This document shows positions 9,397-18,062 of a stretch of 64,000 nt of DNA, piece after piece. The notes beneath the pieces were generated by a model. It was not told where the DNA came from and searched no databases. It saw only the letters and a list, made by a program, of their open reading frames with translations. Position 1 is the first letter of the stretch, and each line of letters starts with the position of its first letter. Made by a program: the position numbers and the translations under genes. The stretch comes from Leptospira sp. WS39.C2 (GTDB lineage Bacteria; Spirochaetota; Leptospiria; Leptospirales; Leptospiraceae): assembly GCF_040833965.1 (NCBI RefSeq), contig NZ_CP162142.1:3144001-3208000 (forward strand), written 5' to 3'.

Positions 9397-10320
9397 ATGG
9401 CAAAACTAGTTTTTAAACCCATTCAAATTGCCGACTTACAAGAAGAAGTTGAAATCCAACTTCCTGATAAGTACAAAAAATTTCATAAGACCGACGAACA
9501 AGAAGACTTCGAGATAGACCAAGAAGGGAATATCATCGAACAATACCAAGGTCCATCGATTGAAGAAATCGAAGCGGAACTCCAAAGGTATCGCCAAGAA
9601 ACTGAAGAACAAGTCCGCCAATTATTAGAAGATGCTAAAAAACAAGCAAAAGCCATTGAAGAAGAAGGTAGAACCAAAGCCTTCCAAATGGTTCAGGACT
9701 CAAAAGAAAAAATTAAATTAGAAGAAGATTCTGGCCGAGCCAAAGCGGAACAAATCTTAGATCGTGCGAAGATGGAAGTCGAACGTATGATCAAAGAAGC
9801 CGAGATGAAACAGGCTGAGATCGAACACGAAGCTTACCAAAAAGGATATGATGCAGGTCGTGAAGTAGGTTTCAAAAAAGGCCAAGGGGAAGTAAGACGA
9901 CTCATTGACCGATTGGGAACGATCATCGGTAAGGCAATCGACATCCGTGAAGAGATGATTGCAGCTTCCGAAAAACAAATGGTAGAGATGATTCTTGTTA
10001 TAGCAAGAAAAGTCATCAAAGACGAAATCATTGAACGTAAAGAAATTGTACTCAATAACATTCGTGAAGCAATGAAACGAATCAAAGATCGTGACCGTAT
10101 TGACATTCGTGTAAACTTCGCTGACCTAGAACTCACAACAGCTCACAAAGACGAACTCATCAAACTCATGGAATCACTCAGAAAAGTTAACATCTACGAA
10201 GACTCACGTGTTGACCGTGGTGGTGTGATCATCGAAACAGACGTGGGAGCAATCGACGCAAGGATCTCTACTCAGCTCAAAGAAATCGAAGAGGCAATTC
10301 GAAACGTAGAACCAATATGA
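9397..10320 (+). CDS. fliH: Flagellar assembly protein FliH
   Basis: FliH regulates the FliI export ATPase and links it to the C-ring. This 307-residue protein has the spirochete FliH layout: an N-terminal MAKLVFKPIQI opening, a long charged coiled coil (about residues 55-160) and a conserved C-terminal domain containing MILVIARKVIKDEI, IDIRVNFADLE and DRGGVIIETDVGAIDARI. A GAAG box lies just inside the end of the FliG-like gene, and the two are evidently cotranscribed. The gene normally found next, fliI, is not here; the following reading frame begins inside the fliH stop codon (ATGA) and encodes a DISM membrane protein. The family call is strong, but whether it is the main FliH of the cell is not known. 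Confidence 0.86.
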   Translation: MAKLVFKPIQIADLQEEVEIQLPDKYKKFHKTDEQEDFEIDQEGNIIEQYQGPSIEEIEAELQRYRQETEEQVRQLLEDAKKQAKAIEEEGRTKAFQMVQDSKEKIKLEEDSGRAKAEQILDRAKMEVERMIKEAEMKQAEIEHEAYQKGYDAGREVGFKKGQGEVRRLIDRLGTIIGKAIDIREEMIAASEKQMVEMILVIARKVIKDEIIERKEIVLNNIREAMKRIKDRDRIDIRVNFADLELTTAHKDELIKLMESLRKVNIYEDSRVDRGGVIIETDVGAIDARISTQLKEIEEAIRNVEPI

Positions 10321-12302
10321 TTTCGAAGACCCGTATTTCCCATTTTTTCCTCGGGTTCCTTATGTTTCTGTCGCCAACTTTTGTCAGTTTGGTGGCAGAA
10401 CCTTGCGGAACCATGATTTCTTCCTTTGAAAAACCTGTGGTATTAAAAACTGATTGGTTATTTCGTAAGGGAGACAATTTAGATTGGCGAGATGAATCAG
10501 TAGAAGAAACTTTTTGGGTCAAACGATCTGTTCCTGATTATGGAATTTCTAAAACAGAAAACCTAACAGGGTATCATTGGTATCGCTGTTCCTTTTTTTT
10601 ACCAGACAATTACACAACTCCAGTGGAACCAATTGCCATCCAATTGGGTCGCATCCGAGACATTGATGAATTTTATCTCAACGGTACATTAATTGATAAA
10701 ACAGGAACTGTTTTGCCGAGGATGGAAGTTGATTTCCAAAAAATCAGAATTTATTCTTTACCAACTCATCTTTTAAAACCTGGCCTAAATGTGATGGCAA
10801 TTCGCATTTATGCGGCCACCAATTTAAATGGATTAAAAGAAGCTCCTAAAATCGCCAAAGAACGTTTGTTACGTGAATCTATTTTTTCAAAAGAACTATT
10901 CGCGATGGTTTGTGGATATGTCTTTATATTTATGGGGATTTACTTTTTAGTAGGTTCAATCGTACGGGGAAGAGCTGGTGAGAATTTTTTCTTTGCATTG
11001 TTTTCTATTTTTATGGGGATTTATGTACTCATTAGGACCCAACATAGAGACATTTTATTTGAAAGTTTCACATGGTCTTATGTTGCGGAACTTTTAGTAC
11101 TCATTTGTTTGCCGGTATTTTTCATCAATTTTATGCACCAATATTTAAAGATAAAACGAAACATGGTGCTTCTCGGTTATGAAGTATTTTTATCTGTACT
11201 TTTCATCATTACCTTATTCTTTCGAAATCCAAAAACTTGGATTCTAGTCATTGCTCTATTTAATTATGCATTACCAATCGCAATGGGTCTTGTGATTTAT
11301 CTTTTTGTCAAAAACGGAAAAACAAATATCAAAAAAGTAAAATTCATTTTGATTGGAATCGCTTGTTTACTTCCTACCATCTTAATCGATAGTTTGTCTG
11401 CTTTGGAAATTATCATCTCTATGCCAGGGACTTTATACTTAGGGTTTTTGATTTTTCTTGTGATGATCTCTATTCAATTATCAAATGATATTGTGATTGG
11501 ATTAGAAAATTTTATCGAACAAGAAAAAGAACTCATCCAAATGGAAAGAGTCAAAACAGGATTTCTGATAAATTTATCTTCAGAATTCAAATCTGGAATG
11601 GAAAAAATCAAAACTGCGATTGATAACATCACTTCCAATCATACTAAACCAACCTCAAAAGAAGTATCAAAACCTAGTGCAAAAAAAGCTGCGAAAAAAA
11701 AATCAAAAGTTAGCGTAACAAAACAAAGTGGAGACCCAGTAAAACAAGCTGAAGATCACATCTCCTACATGAGTTATATGGTAGAAGAAGCTATTTTACT
11801 CAAAAGATTAGAAGAAAAATCATACGTTCCTTTTTATGAAAATTTCTCCGTATTAGAGATAATCAAAAACTGCGTTGCAAGTGTTGAAAATCATTTAGGA
11901 CAACATAGAAAAAATACATTCATTGATGTAAAACCAAAAGACTTGGAAATTTATTTTCCTAAAGAATTATTGTTTTGTATTTTACGAAACTTAGTTGAGA
12001 ATGCATACCAATACACTGATCCCAAAACAGACATTCATATAGAATTTTATAATCGTGATGGATTCCACCAATTGGTTGTTATGGATGAAGGGATGGGTCT
12101 AAGCCAAATAGAAATGGAAACCATCTTTCAAAAATTTGTTAGAGGGTACCGTGACAAAAAGAATGAAATCCCTGGAGCAGGTATTGGTTTAACATTAGTA
12201 GAGGCATCTACAAACTTTTTATCAGGAACTGTTAGTTTAAAATCAAGTGAAGGAATGGGAGCAAAATTCACAATTCGTATCCCAGAAAAACCTAAAAAAT
12301 GA
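10317..12302 (+). CDS. 7TM-DISM sensor with histidine-kinase module lacking the H-box His
   Basis: This protein has a signal sequence, a periplasmic jelly-roll domain (about residues 40-185, with LGRIRDIDEFYLNG), seven membrane helices (about 195-390) and a kinase-like tail. The H-box that should read FLxNxSHELR reads FLINLSSEFK (residues 416-425), so Ser422 stands where the phospho-acceptor His belongs. A Lys/Ser/Thr-rich insert (about 443-475) follows. The ATP-binding domain is intact, with Asn562 in NLVENA, DEGMGL and GAGIGL. It may phosphorylate a partner, or act as an ATP-binding allosteric protein. It is translationally coupled to fliH (ATGA overlap) and to the next DISM gene, which shares four bases with it. 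Confidence 0.85.
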   Translation: MISKTRISHFFLGFLMFLSPTFVSLVAEPCGTMISSFEKPVVLKTDWLFRKGDNLDWRDESVEETFWVKRSVPDYGISKTENLTGYHWYRCSFFLPDNYTTPVEPIAIQLGRIRDIDEFYLNGTLIDKTGTVLPRMEVDFQKIRIYSLPTHLLKPGLNVMAIRIYAATNLNGLKEAPKIAKERLLRESIFSKELFAMVCGYVFIFMGIYFLVGSIVRGRAGENFFFALFSIFMGIYVLIRTQHRDILFESFTWSYVAELLVLICLPVFFINFMHQYLKIKRNMVLLGYEVFLSVLFIITLFFRNPKTWILVIALFNYALPIAMGLVIYLFVKNGKTNIKKVKFILIGIACLLPTILIDSLSALEIIISMPGTLYLGFLIFLVMISIQLSNDIVIGLENFIEQEKELIQMERVKTGFLINLSSEFKSGMEKIKTAIDNITSNHTKPTSKEVSKPSAKKAAKKKSKVSVTKQSGDPVKQAEDHISYMSYMVEEAILLKRLEEKSYVPFYENFSVLEIIKNCVASVENHLGQHRKNTFIDVKPKDLEIYFPKELLFCILRNLVENAYQYTDPKTDIHIEFYNRDGFHQLVVMDEGMGLSQIEMETIFQKFVRGYRDKKNEIPGAGIGLTLVEASTNFLSGTVSLKSSEGMGAKFTIRIPEKPKK

Positions 12303-14302
12303 AGTCCTCACCTATTCGCCGCCTTATTCTAGTTTGTTTTTTATTCCTAACTTTTCAATGTTCACGTACAACGGACGAAAATACCGTTGTGCTACGATTA
12401 GATGGAGAAGACTGGGGCATTTACTTTAATGACAATGCTGATTTATTAAATCCAGAATTTAATCCGAACAATTTAGATATTATTACAGTTCCAAATAATT
12501 TTCGAAATTTAAATAAGTCTTACAGAGGTTCAATTTGGATTCGTAAGAGTTTTGAGATCACAACAGAACAACACCAAAAATCTTTAGCCCTTCAATTAGG
12601 TAAAGTGTATCAATCTGATGAAGTATTTGTCAATGGTGTTCTCATTGGAAAAAACAACTCTGCTTTCGGAAAAGAACCAGAAGAATATGCTTTTGGAAGA
12701 CCTCGTATTTATCCTATCCCTCACGATTTATTACTCGAAGGTGAAAATATTTTAATCATTAAAATAAATTCATCACTATCAACATCCGCAGGAATCATTA
12801 CAGGTCCAATTCGAATTGTAACTTATGAAGAAGCAATTAATGGAAATCTTTATGATTCACTTGTTGAATTAATTTTTGTCGGTTTTTATTTATTCATCGC
12901 ATTGTTTTTCTTTATCAACTTCTTTAATTTGAGAGAAAATAAAGAATATCTAAGTTTCAGTGTATTAGCATTAATCTTCTCTGGGTATGAACTTTCAAAA
13001 AACGAAGTCCGTTTTTTATTATTAAATCACTTCGCTATTCTAAAGTTTATCGAATATTCGTTTTTATTAATATTGCCTTACGGTTTTATCAAATTCATCC
13101 AAGATTTTTTTGAATTAAAGCCATTTAAATACCAAAGGATCTATCTACTTTCCCAATTTTTCTTTATCACAGTATTTATAATCATACAAAACCCTGTTTT
13201 TTGGTACAACTTCATTGGATATTGGGACATCCATTTACTTGCGGTAATTGGGTATGCAATTTATGTTACAATCATAAAATTTCGGGAACAAAAAAGAGGG
13301 TCAACAATCCATTTGTTAGCTCTCATTTATTTACTTTATTCGATTCTTAAAGAAATTCTCATCGAACGTGGTTATCTAAATTCAGCTTCTTCTCTCGAGA
13401 CTAGTTTTTTAGTGTATTTGATTCTCATGACACTTGCACTTCGTTTTCAGTTTTTAATGATGAAACGAAAACTACAAAATCGTTACGAAAGATTAAAAGA
13501 AGCAGATTCACTCAGGGAAAAAATATTCTTTTATATGGATGCTATGATTTCAGGTCCATTAAAATCGATGAAAGAAAAACTCGCAGAATACAGAGAGTCA
13601 ACTCAGAGATCGAAAGATAAAAGTTTAGTGAATGAAGTGATTGAAGTTCAAGCCTCCATTGATAATGTAATGGATGATATTATCGAACTTTCTCGTTTAG
13701 AAGTATTGAAGGAAGTCCCCTTTAAAGACCAAGTAAACTTTATCAGTTTCATCAACGATGTAATCCCTGAGGATGATATTACTTACTCTATCAAAGTTCA
13801 TCCGGAAACTGAAATTCACAATAGTTTGGATCTTATCAATTCAGTTGTTGTAAGACTTGTTGATTTTCCACCATTCAAAGAATTTAACCACAATGATTTG
13901 ATTATCACACAAGACTTAAAGGGAAATGTACATTTCCGATTTTTATTATTCCATAGTAATAGTAAAGTTTCACAAAGATTATTCAACGAATTGACAGATA
14001 ATTACAATCAATTAACACCAGTTAAGGTGAAATGGGCAATTATTTTGGAAATTGTTCGATTATTGGGTGCAAAAATTGATTTTAAGATCATCAAGAAAAA
14101 ATATTTAAAAATAGATTTAGGAATTGCAGCTATAGTTCCTGTTTCAGAACTCCAACCAATCAAAGATTCTATGTCAGCTGGAACTTCAAATCAAATCTCT
14201 AAAAAATCTGAAAAAGAAGATTGGCGAGTAACGTTAAAACGAATTTGGAAATTTTTAAAGGAAACTGAAATCAAAATTCCAAACTTCAAAAAGAAGAAAT
14301 AA
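12299..14302 (+). CDS. 7TM-DISM lipoprotein with degenerate kinase-like tail
   Basis: This is a lipoprotein (lipobox LTFQC) with a periplasmic jelly-roll domain (LGKVYQSDEVFVNG), seven membrane helices and a C-terminal region that follows the shape of a histidine kinase but not its motifs. The dimerisation segment reads FYMDAMISGPLKS, where a working H-box would have SHELRTPL, so the His is replaced. No N-box or glycine boxes of an ATP-binding domain can be found in the last 200 residues. It is best seen as a pseudokinase receptor, perhaps a dimer partner of the upstream gene, with which it overlaps by four bases. The Crp/Fnr gene starts 17 bases downstream and could share its transcript. Confidence 0.75.
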   Translation: MKSSPIRRLILVCFLFLTFQCSRTTDENTVVLRLDGEDWGIYFNDNADLLNPEFNPNNLDIITVPNNFRNLNKSYRGSIWIRKSFEITTEQHQKSLALQLGKVYQSDEVFVNGVLIGKNNSAFGKEPEEYAFGRPRIYPIPHDLLLEGENILIIKINSSLSTSAGIITGPIRIVTYEEAINGNLYDSLVELIFVGFYLFIALFFFINFFNLRENKEYLSFSVLALIFSGYELSKNEVRFLLLNHFAILKFIEYSFLLILPYGFIKFIQDFFELKPFKYQRIYLLSQFFFITVFIIIQNPVFWYNFIGYWDIHLLAVIGYAIYVTIIKFREQKRGSTIHLLALIYLLYSILKEILIERGYLNSASSLETSFLVYLILMTLALRFQFLMMKRKLQNRYERLKEADSLREKIFFYMDAMISGPLKSMKEKLAEYRESTQRSKDKSLVNEVIEVQASIDNVMDDIIELSRLEVLKEVPFKDQVNFISFINDVIPEDDITYSIKVHPETEIHNSLDLINSVVVRLVDFPPFKEFNHNDLIITQDLKGNVHFRFLLFHSNSKVSQRLFNELTDNYNQLTPVKVKWAIILEIVRLLGAKIDFKIIKKKYLKIDLGIAAIVPVSELQPIKDSMSAGTSNQISKKSEKEDWRVTLKRIWKFLKETEIKIPNFKKKK

Positions 14303-14319
14303 TTTTAATAATTGATTCA

Positions 14320-14946
14320 ATGATCATAAATTACATTACAAAATCTGGTCCAGAATCATTATTAAAAGCATTTTCAAGATGCAAAGAACTCACTTTTAAT
14401 AAAGACGAGTTTTTATTCCATGCTGGAGATGAAGTGACTCACATGGACCTTCTTGTTAGCGGGGACCTTCAAGTTTTTAAATACGATGGCAACATGAATG
14501 AAGTGACATTAACTTTTTTTCGATCAGTTTGTATTGTTGCAGAATGGGCGGTCATCCAAGGAATTCCATACCCAGCATCAGCAAGGTTTACCAAAAAAAG
14601 TAATATACTAAGAATGCCACTTTCAGAAGTGCAAAACCGATTAAATTCAAATATCGAACTTAACCATATTGTAATGCATTCTTTGATGAATAAAATTGAA
14701 ACCTTAAACTTAGCTATTAACCGTGGCCTTACAATGGATGCTATGCAAAGAGTGGCTCATTTTTTATTTTATGGAACACCTGATTCTCTTGCTTTAAAAC
14801 AAACTCAAATGGCTTCATTATTGTATTTAAGGCCTGAAACATTTTCTCGTATATTAAAACAACTAAAAGACCAAGGTTTGGTTGATACAAAAAAAGGGGA
14901 AATCACCGTCTTAGACAAAGAAGGTCTCTTAAAAATTTTGGCTTAA
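14320..14946 (+). CDS. Crp/Fnr-family regulator, DNR/NnrR type
   Basis: This transcription factor has an N-terminal cyclic-nucleotide-like sensory barrel (about residues 1-125) and a C-terminal winged helix-turn-helix. The recognition helix contains E173-T-F-S176-R177, the E-x-x-S-R signature that in FNR-type regulators reads TTGAT half-sites. Two perfect TTGAT-N4-ATCAA sequences lie at nearby promoters (nnrS and norC). The N-terminal FNR cysteines for an Fe-S cluster are absent, and the cAMP-contact Arg-Thr/Ser pair is not recognisable, so a heme/NO-sensing DNR/NnrR role is the best guess. It sits directly before nnrS on the same strand and behind the DISM operon. Confidence 0.85.
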   Translation: MIINYITKSGPESLLKAFSRCKELTFNKDEFLFHAGDEVTHMDLLVSGDLQVFKYDGNMNEVTLTFFRSVCIVAEWAVIQGIPYPASARFTKKSNILRMPLSEVQNRLNSNIELNHIVMHSLMNKIETLNLAINRGLTMDAMQRVAHFLFYGTPDSLALKQTQMASLLYLRPETFSRILKQLKDQGLVDTKKGEITVLDKEGLLKILA

Positions 14947-14949
14947 TTC

Positions 14950-14963
14950 TTGATTTACATCAA
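14950..14963. promoter_or_regulatory. FNR/DNR-type operator before nnrS
   Basis: TTGATTTACATCAA is a perfect TTGAT-N4-ATCAA palindrome. Its centre lies about 31 bases before a TAGAAT hexamer, the spacing expected for a class II FNR-like activator site at about -41. It lies between the regulator gene and nnrS. Confidence 0.8.
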
Positions 14964-14984
14964 GGAAATTTGATTCATTTCAGT

Positions 14985-14990
14985 TAGAAT
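14985..14990 (+). promoter_or_regulatory. Putative -10 element of nnrS promoter
   Basis: The hexamer TAGAAT is correctly placed relative to the DNR box. Transcription would begin about seven bases later, at or next to the nnrS ATG (14997), which would leave little or no leader. No Shine-Dalgarno-like sequence precedes that ATG. Confidence 0.5.
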
Positions 14991-14996
14991 CAAAGT

Positions 14997-16223
14997 ATGA
15001 AGACTTCCTTTTTTGAACTCAGTTTTTGGAATACTGCCTTTCGCCCCTTTTTCTGGTTTGGTTCTCTCTTCGGATTCCTCATCATCGGAATTTGGTTATT
15101 CGTACTTGCGAATATCATAAACAATCCAATTCAGGTAAACGCCATCCATTGGCATTCCTACGAAATGGTATTTGGTTTCACGAAGGCAATTGTTTTAGGA
15201 TTTTTATTCACTGCAGTTCAGAACTGGACCAACTCCACCATTCTCAAAGGTAAAAATTTATTCGTACTTTTGGCCTTCTGGCTTTTAGGAAGATTTTCCT
15301 TTTATCCTTTTGGTTTTTTGAGTTACTTATCCTTCGGCTTTGATATCTGTTCCGATCTTATCGTGATTTACCTTCTCCTTCCCAAATTGATTGTCCCCAC
15401 CCAAAAACACAATCGCCCACTTTTATACCATTACGGACTTTTTACCATCTTCCATATCTTAAGCGCCTTCTCTGCATATTCCATTTTAGATTCGGAACAA
15501 ACTCTACTCTATGTTCATTTGAGTATCTTTGTAGTTCTATTTTTAATTTTGATCATTGGTGGTCGTGTTGTTCCATTTTTTTCTGGAGTTGTGATCCAGG
15601 GGTATTCCTTTAAACGAATGCCAAAACTAGAGACAATCCTAATCTATTTGCCATTTATTTTTTATTTCGCCAAACTATTACAAGGTTACTTGAACAATAC
15701 GAAATTAGGATCGATAACCCCTTTTCAACAAATAGGAATTACCTTATTTGCCTTCCTTTCTTTTCTTGTTGGATTTGGTTTGTTTGTCTCCAATACCATT
15801 CGTTATATTTCCTGGAAACCTTGGAAATCTTACCAAAGACCCATCCTTTGGATATTGTACTTAGGATACTTTTGGGTTTGTCTCGGATTTTTATTATATA
15901 GTTTGGCGGATCTAAATCTCTTCCCGATTTCTTCAGCCATCCATAGCCTAACTGTAGGTGGACTTGGAGTATTTATCTACGGAATGATCACCCGAGTGAG
16001 TTTGGGTCATACAGGTAGAGCCATCGTTGCTAGCAAATTGACAGTATTTGCGTATCTCGTATTAAATCTTTCTGTTTTTGTGCGAGTGGTTTTACCTCTC
16101 TTCCATGAGTACAAATTGGCTTATTATGGATCGGGAATCGGTTGGATCCTATGTTTTGTTATCTTCTTTGTCCAATACACAACAATACTTATGACTCCAA
16201 GACCAGATGGAAAACCAACATAA
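14997..16223 (+). CDS. nnrS: NnrS family membrane protein
   Basis: NnrS is a multi-helix heme- and copper-containing membrane protein that protects cells from NO stress and goes with denitrification genes. The 408 residues form about 12 hydrophobic helices. The family signatures are near the start: FRPFFWFGSLFGF, IHWHSYEMVFGF and GFLFTAVQNWT, followed by GGRVVPFFSG in the middle and TRVSLGHTGR near the end. It has its own DNR box and may be translated from a leaderless or nearly leaderless mRNA. It converges on norD, with a 60-base gap. The role in NO resistance is from family knowledge. Confidence 0.9.
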   Translation: MKTSFFELSFWNTAFRPFFWFGSLFGFLIIGIWLFVLANIINNPIQVNAIHWHSYEMVFGFTKAIVLGFLFTAVQNWTNSTILKGKNLFVLLAFWLLGRFSFYPFGFLSYLSFGFDICSDLIVIYLLLPKLIVPTQKHNRPLLYHYGLFTIFHILSAFSAYSILDSEQTLLYVHLSIFVVLFLILIIGGRVVPFFSGVVIQGYSFKRMPKLETILIYLPFIFYFAKLLQGYLNNTKLGSITPFQQIGITLFAFLSFLVGFGLFVSNTIRYISWKPWKSYQRPILWILYLGYFWVCLGFLLYSLADLNLFPISSAIHSLTVGGLGVFIYGMITRVSLGHTGRAIVASKLTVFAYLVLNLSVFVRVVLPLFHEYKLAYYGSGIGWILCFVIFFVQYTTILMTPRPDGKPT

Positions 16224-16283
16224 GAAAACAAACTCATTAATAGTTTGATTGATTCTTACTTAGAAACTTTTTTTCACTAAGTG

Positions 16284-18053
16284 TTAGATGCGAATGGCTC
16301 TTCGGAAAAATTCCTGTAAGGAATCGAGGAGCCTTTCTGGGTGGAATAACATTTGGTAACTAGCATTTCGCATCATCGCAGGAATTGTCGGTTTTTCTTC
16401 CGTTCCAATCGCAAGTGTATATACTTGCACTCCATTTAACAAACATTCACCGACTGCTTTGTTTACGTCTTCTATCCCATATTTACCTTCATACTTATCA
16501 TAATCATTGGGTCTTGCATCGGTGATGAGGATGATCCATTTTTGTTTGTAACCAGAATCTTTTAAGAGTGAATTTGTATGACGTAATGATGGACCAACTC
16601 TTGTATATCCAATGGGTGATAATGGTCCTAATCGATCTCTTACAACATTCCAAGATTCTTTCATTTGTTTCAAATGGATGAATTGGTTATGGTTTCTCGT
16701 GCGTGAATAAAAACCTGCAATTCCAAATGGAATTTTAAGTTCTTCCAGACATTCAGAAAATAATAATAAACTTTCTCTTTCCACATCTAAAATTCGTTTA
16801 TCATGGATCCAAGAATCTGTGGACAAACTCAAATCCATTAAAAAATACAAAGCAATGTCCGAAACATCACGAATCGGATTCATATAAATGGCTTCTGATG
16901 GAGTTTTTTTTGCTTTTAAGTCTGCATACCGGTCTACCAGTGCATCCAAATCAATATCTGCCCCCGAGACCAAACGTTTTTTAATGCGTGTTTGGTTGAG
17001 AAGTGCTACAATTTTTTTCTTTAATAACAATAATGTGCGTCGTTGTTTTTCCAAAACATTGATTGTGTAAGATGGATCTAAGGTTTTCGGATATTCTTCG
17101 ATCACGGAACAATAATTAGATTTGTATTTTTTTTGTTTGTAATCCCACTCCGGGTATAAAAATGGTTTTTCATTGCTCGTATCTTCTAAGATCTCGAGTA
17201 GTGTTCCGGCTCCGGATTCACTGGTTCTTGTGGTATGAACTGGGTCTTCGGTGCGAATGATGTGTTTGAGATTGAGTTCCTGAAGAGCTTCTTCCTCTTC
17301 CATATCCTCTTCCCCATCAATGTCTCTCCATTGCCCATCAAACTCTTCTACCGTTTCAATTTTTTCAAAATTATGACCCAATGTATACTCTTCAATTTTT
17401 TTCTCATCTACCTCTAAGAGTTCTGCATCATTTGGATCTAATTTTTGTTTTGATTCTTTGGATTCAATTTTTTGTTTTTGTTTGCCTGAAACAAAATCTT
17501 TTCCTGCAGGGAAATTTATTTTCAAATGTGAAAGAGATGCATTTGCCATATAAAAACAAGATACAATGGTTTCATATTGTTTGGGGTCTTGTTTTCGAAT
17601 CTGTAATCGTTCGTGGCGAATTTCTTTCCAATCGGTTATGACACCTGGGAATTGTTTCAAAAACAACCGAAACCATTGGTAAAAAGATTTGGGAAACTGA
17701 ATTTCTTTATTTTGAACTAACTTATTTTTGAATTCATTCTCTAAATGGATTTGGTTTTCATAAAGAAAAGAAAGATAGGCAAGTAAGATACGAACTTGTT
17801 TTTTAGTCGTCGTTTCCGAAAGATACCAACGAATTTCTTCTGGAAATTTAAGAAAATTTTGGCCAAGGGTAATCTCACCATTGCTATAAACAAGGGATGT
17901 TGTTTCTTTGCGAAGTGTTTGTAAATACTTGATGAGTTTTACCTCCTCTGTCTCCATGCGATAGGCACCGTATAGACTTGGAGGAGTTAACTTCGTTTTT
18001 AATTTTTTCCAAAGTTTATGACCTTGGTAAAAGACAAATTGATCCCATTCCAA
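16284..18053 (-). CDS. norD: Nitric oxide reductase activation protein NorD (VWA domain)
   Basis: NorD works with the NorQ ATPase to mature the NorBC nitric oxide reductase, probably by iron insertion. The C-terminal von Willebrand A domain carries the metal-site motif D407-L-S409-L-S411 in LYFLMDLSLST and a second-site GYTRVGPSLRH. The N-terminal 390 residues are helical, with an acidic patch (about 245-255). The 589 residues are normal for NorD. The start is a TTG at 18053 with an AGGA box eight bases upstream; no in-frame ATG is close. It is the last gene of norC-norB-norQ-norD, nine bases after norQ. Confidence 0.9.
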   Translation of the reverse strand: MEWDQFVFYQGHKLWKKLKTKLTPPSLYGAYRMETEEVKLIKYLQTLRKETTSLVYSNGEITLGQNFLKFPEEIRWYLSETTTKKQVRILLAYLSFLYENQIHLENEFKNKLVQNKEIQFPKSFYQWFRLFLKQFPGVITDWKEIRHERLQIRKQDPKQYETIVSCFYMANASLSHLKINFPAGKDFVSGKQKQKIESKESKQKLDPNDAELLEVDEKKIEEYTLGHNFEKIETVEEFDGQWRDIDGEEDMEEEEALQELNLKHIIRTEDPVHTTRTSESGAGTLLEILEDTSNEKPFLYPEWDYKQKKYKSNYCSVIEEYPKTLDPSYTINVLEKQRRTLLLLKKKIVALLNQTRIKKRLVSGADIDLDALVDRYADLKAKKTPSEAIYMNPIRDVSDIALYFLMDLSLSTDSWIHDKRILDVERESLLLFSECLEELKIPFGIAGFYSRTRNHNQFIHLKQMKESWNVVRDRLGPLSPIGYTRVGPSLRHTNSLLKDSGYKQKWIILITDARPNDYDKYEGKYGIEDVNKAVGECLLNGVQVYTLAIGTEEKPTIPAMMRNASYQMLFHPERLLDSLQEFFRRAIRI

Positions 18054-18062
18054 AGTAATATC

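Noticed and set aside
14312..14326. TTGAT...ATCA sequence before the Crp/Fnr gene as an autoregulatory box
   Set aside because: The spacing between half-sites is six, not four, and the right half is incomplete.
16224..16283. Hairpin between nnrS and norD as a terminator
   Set aside because: Only a six-base stem with a 13-base loop can be drawn, so support is too weak.
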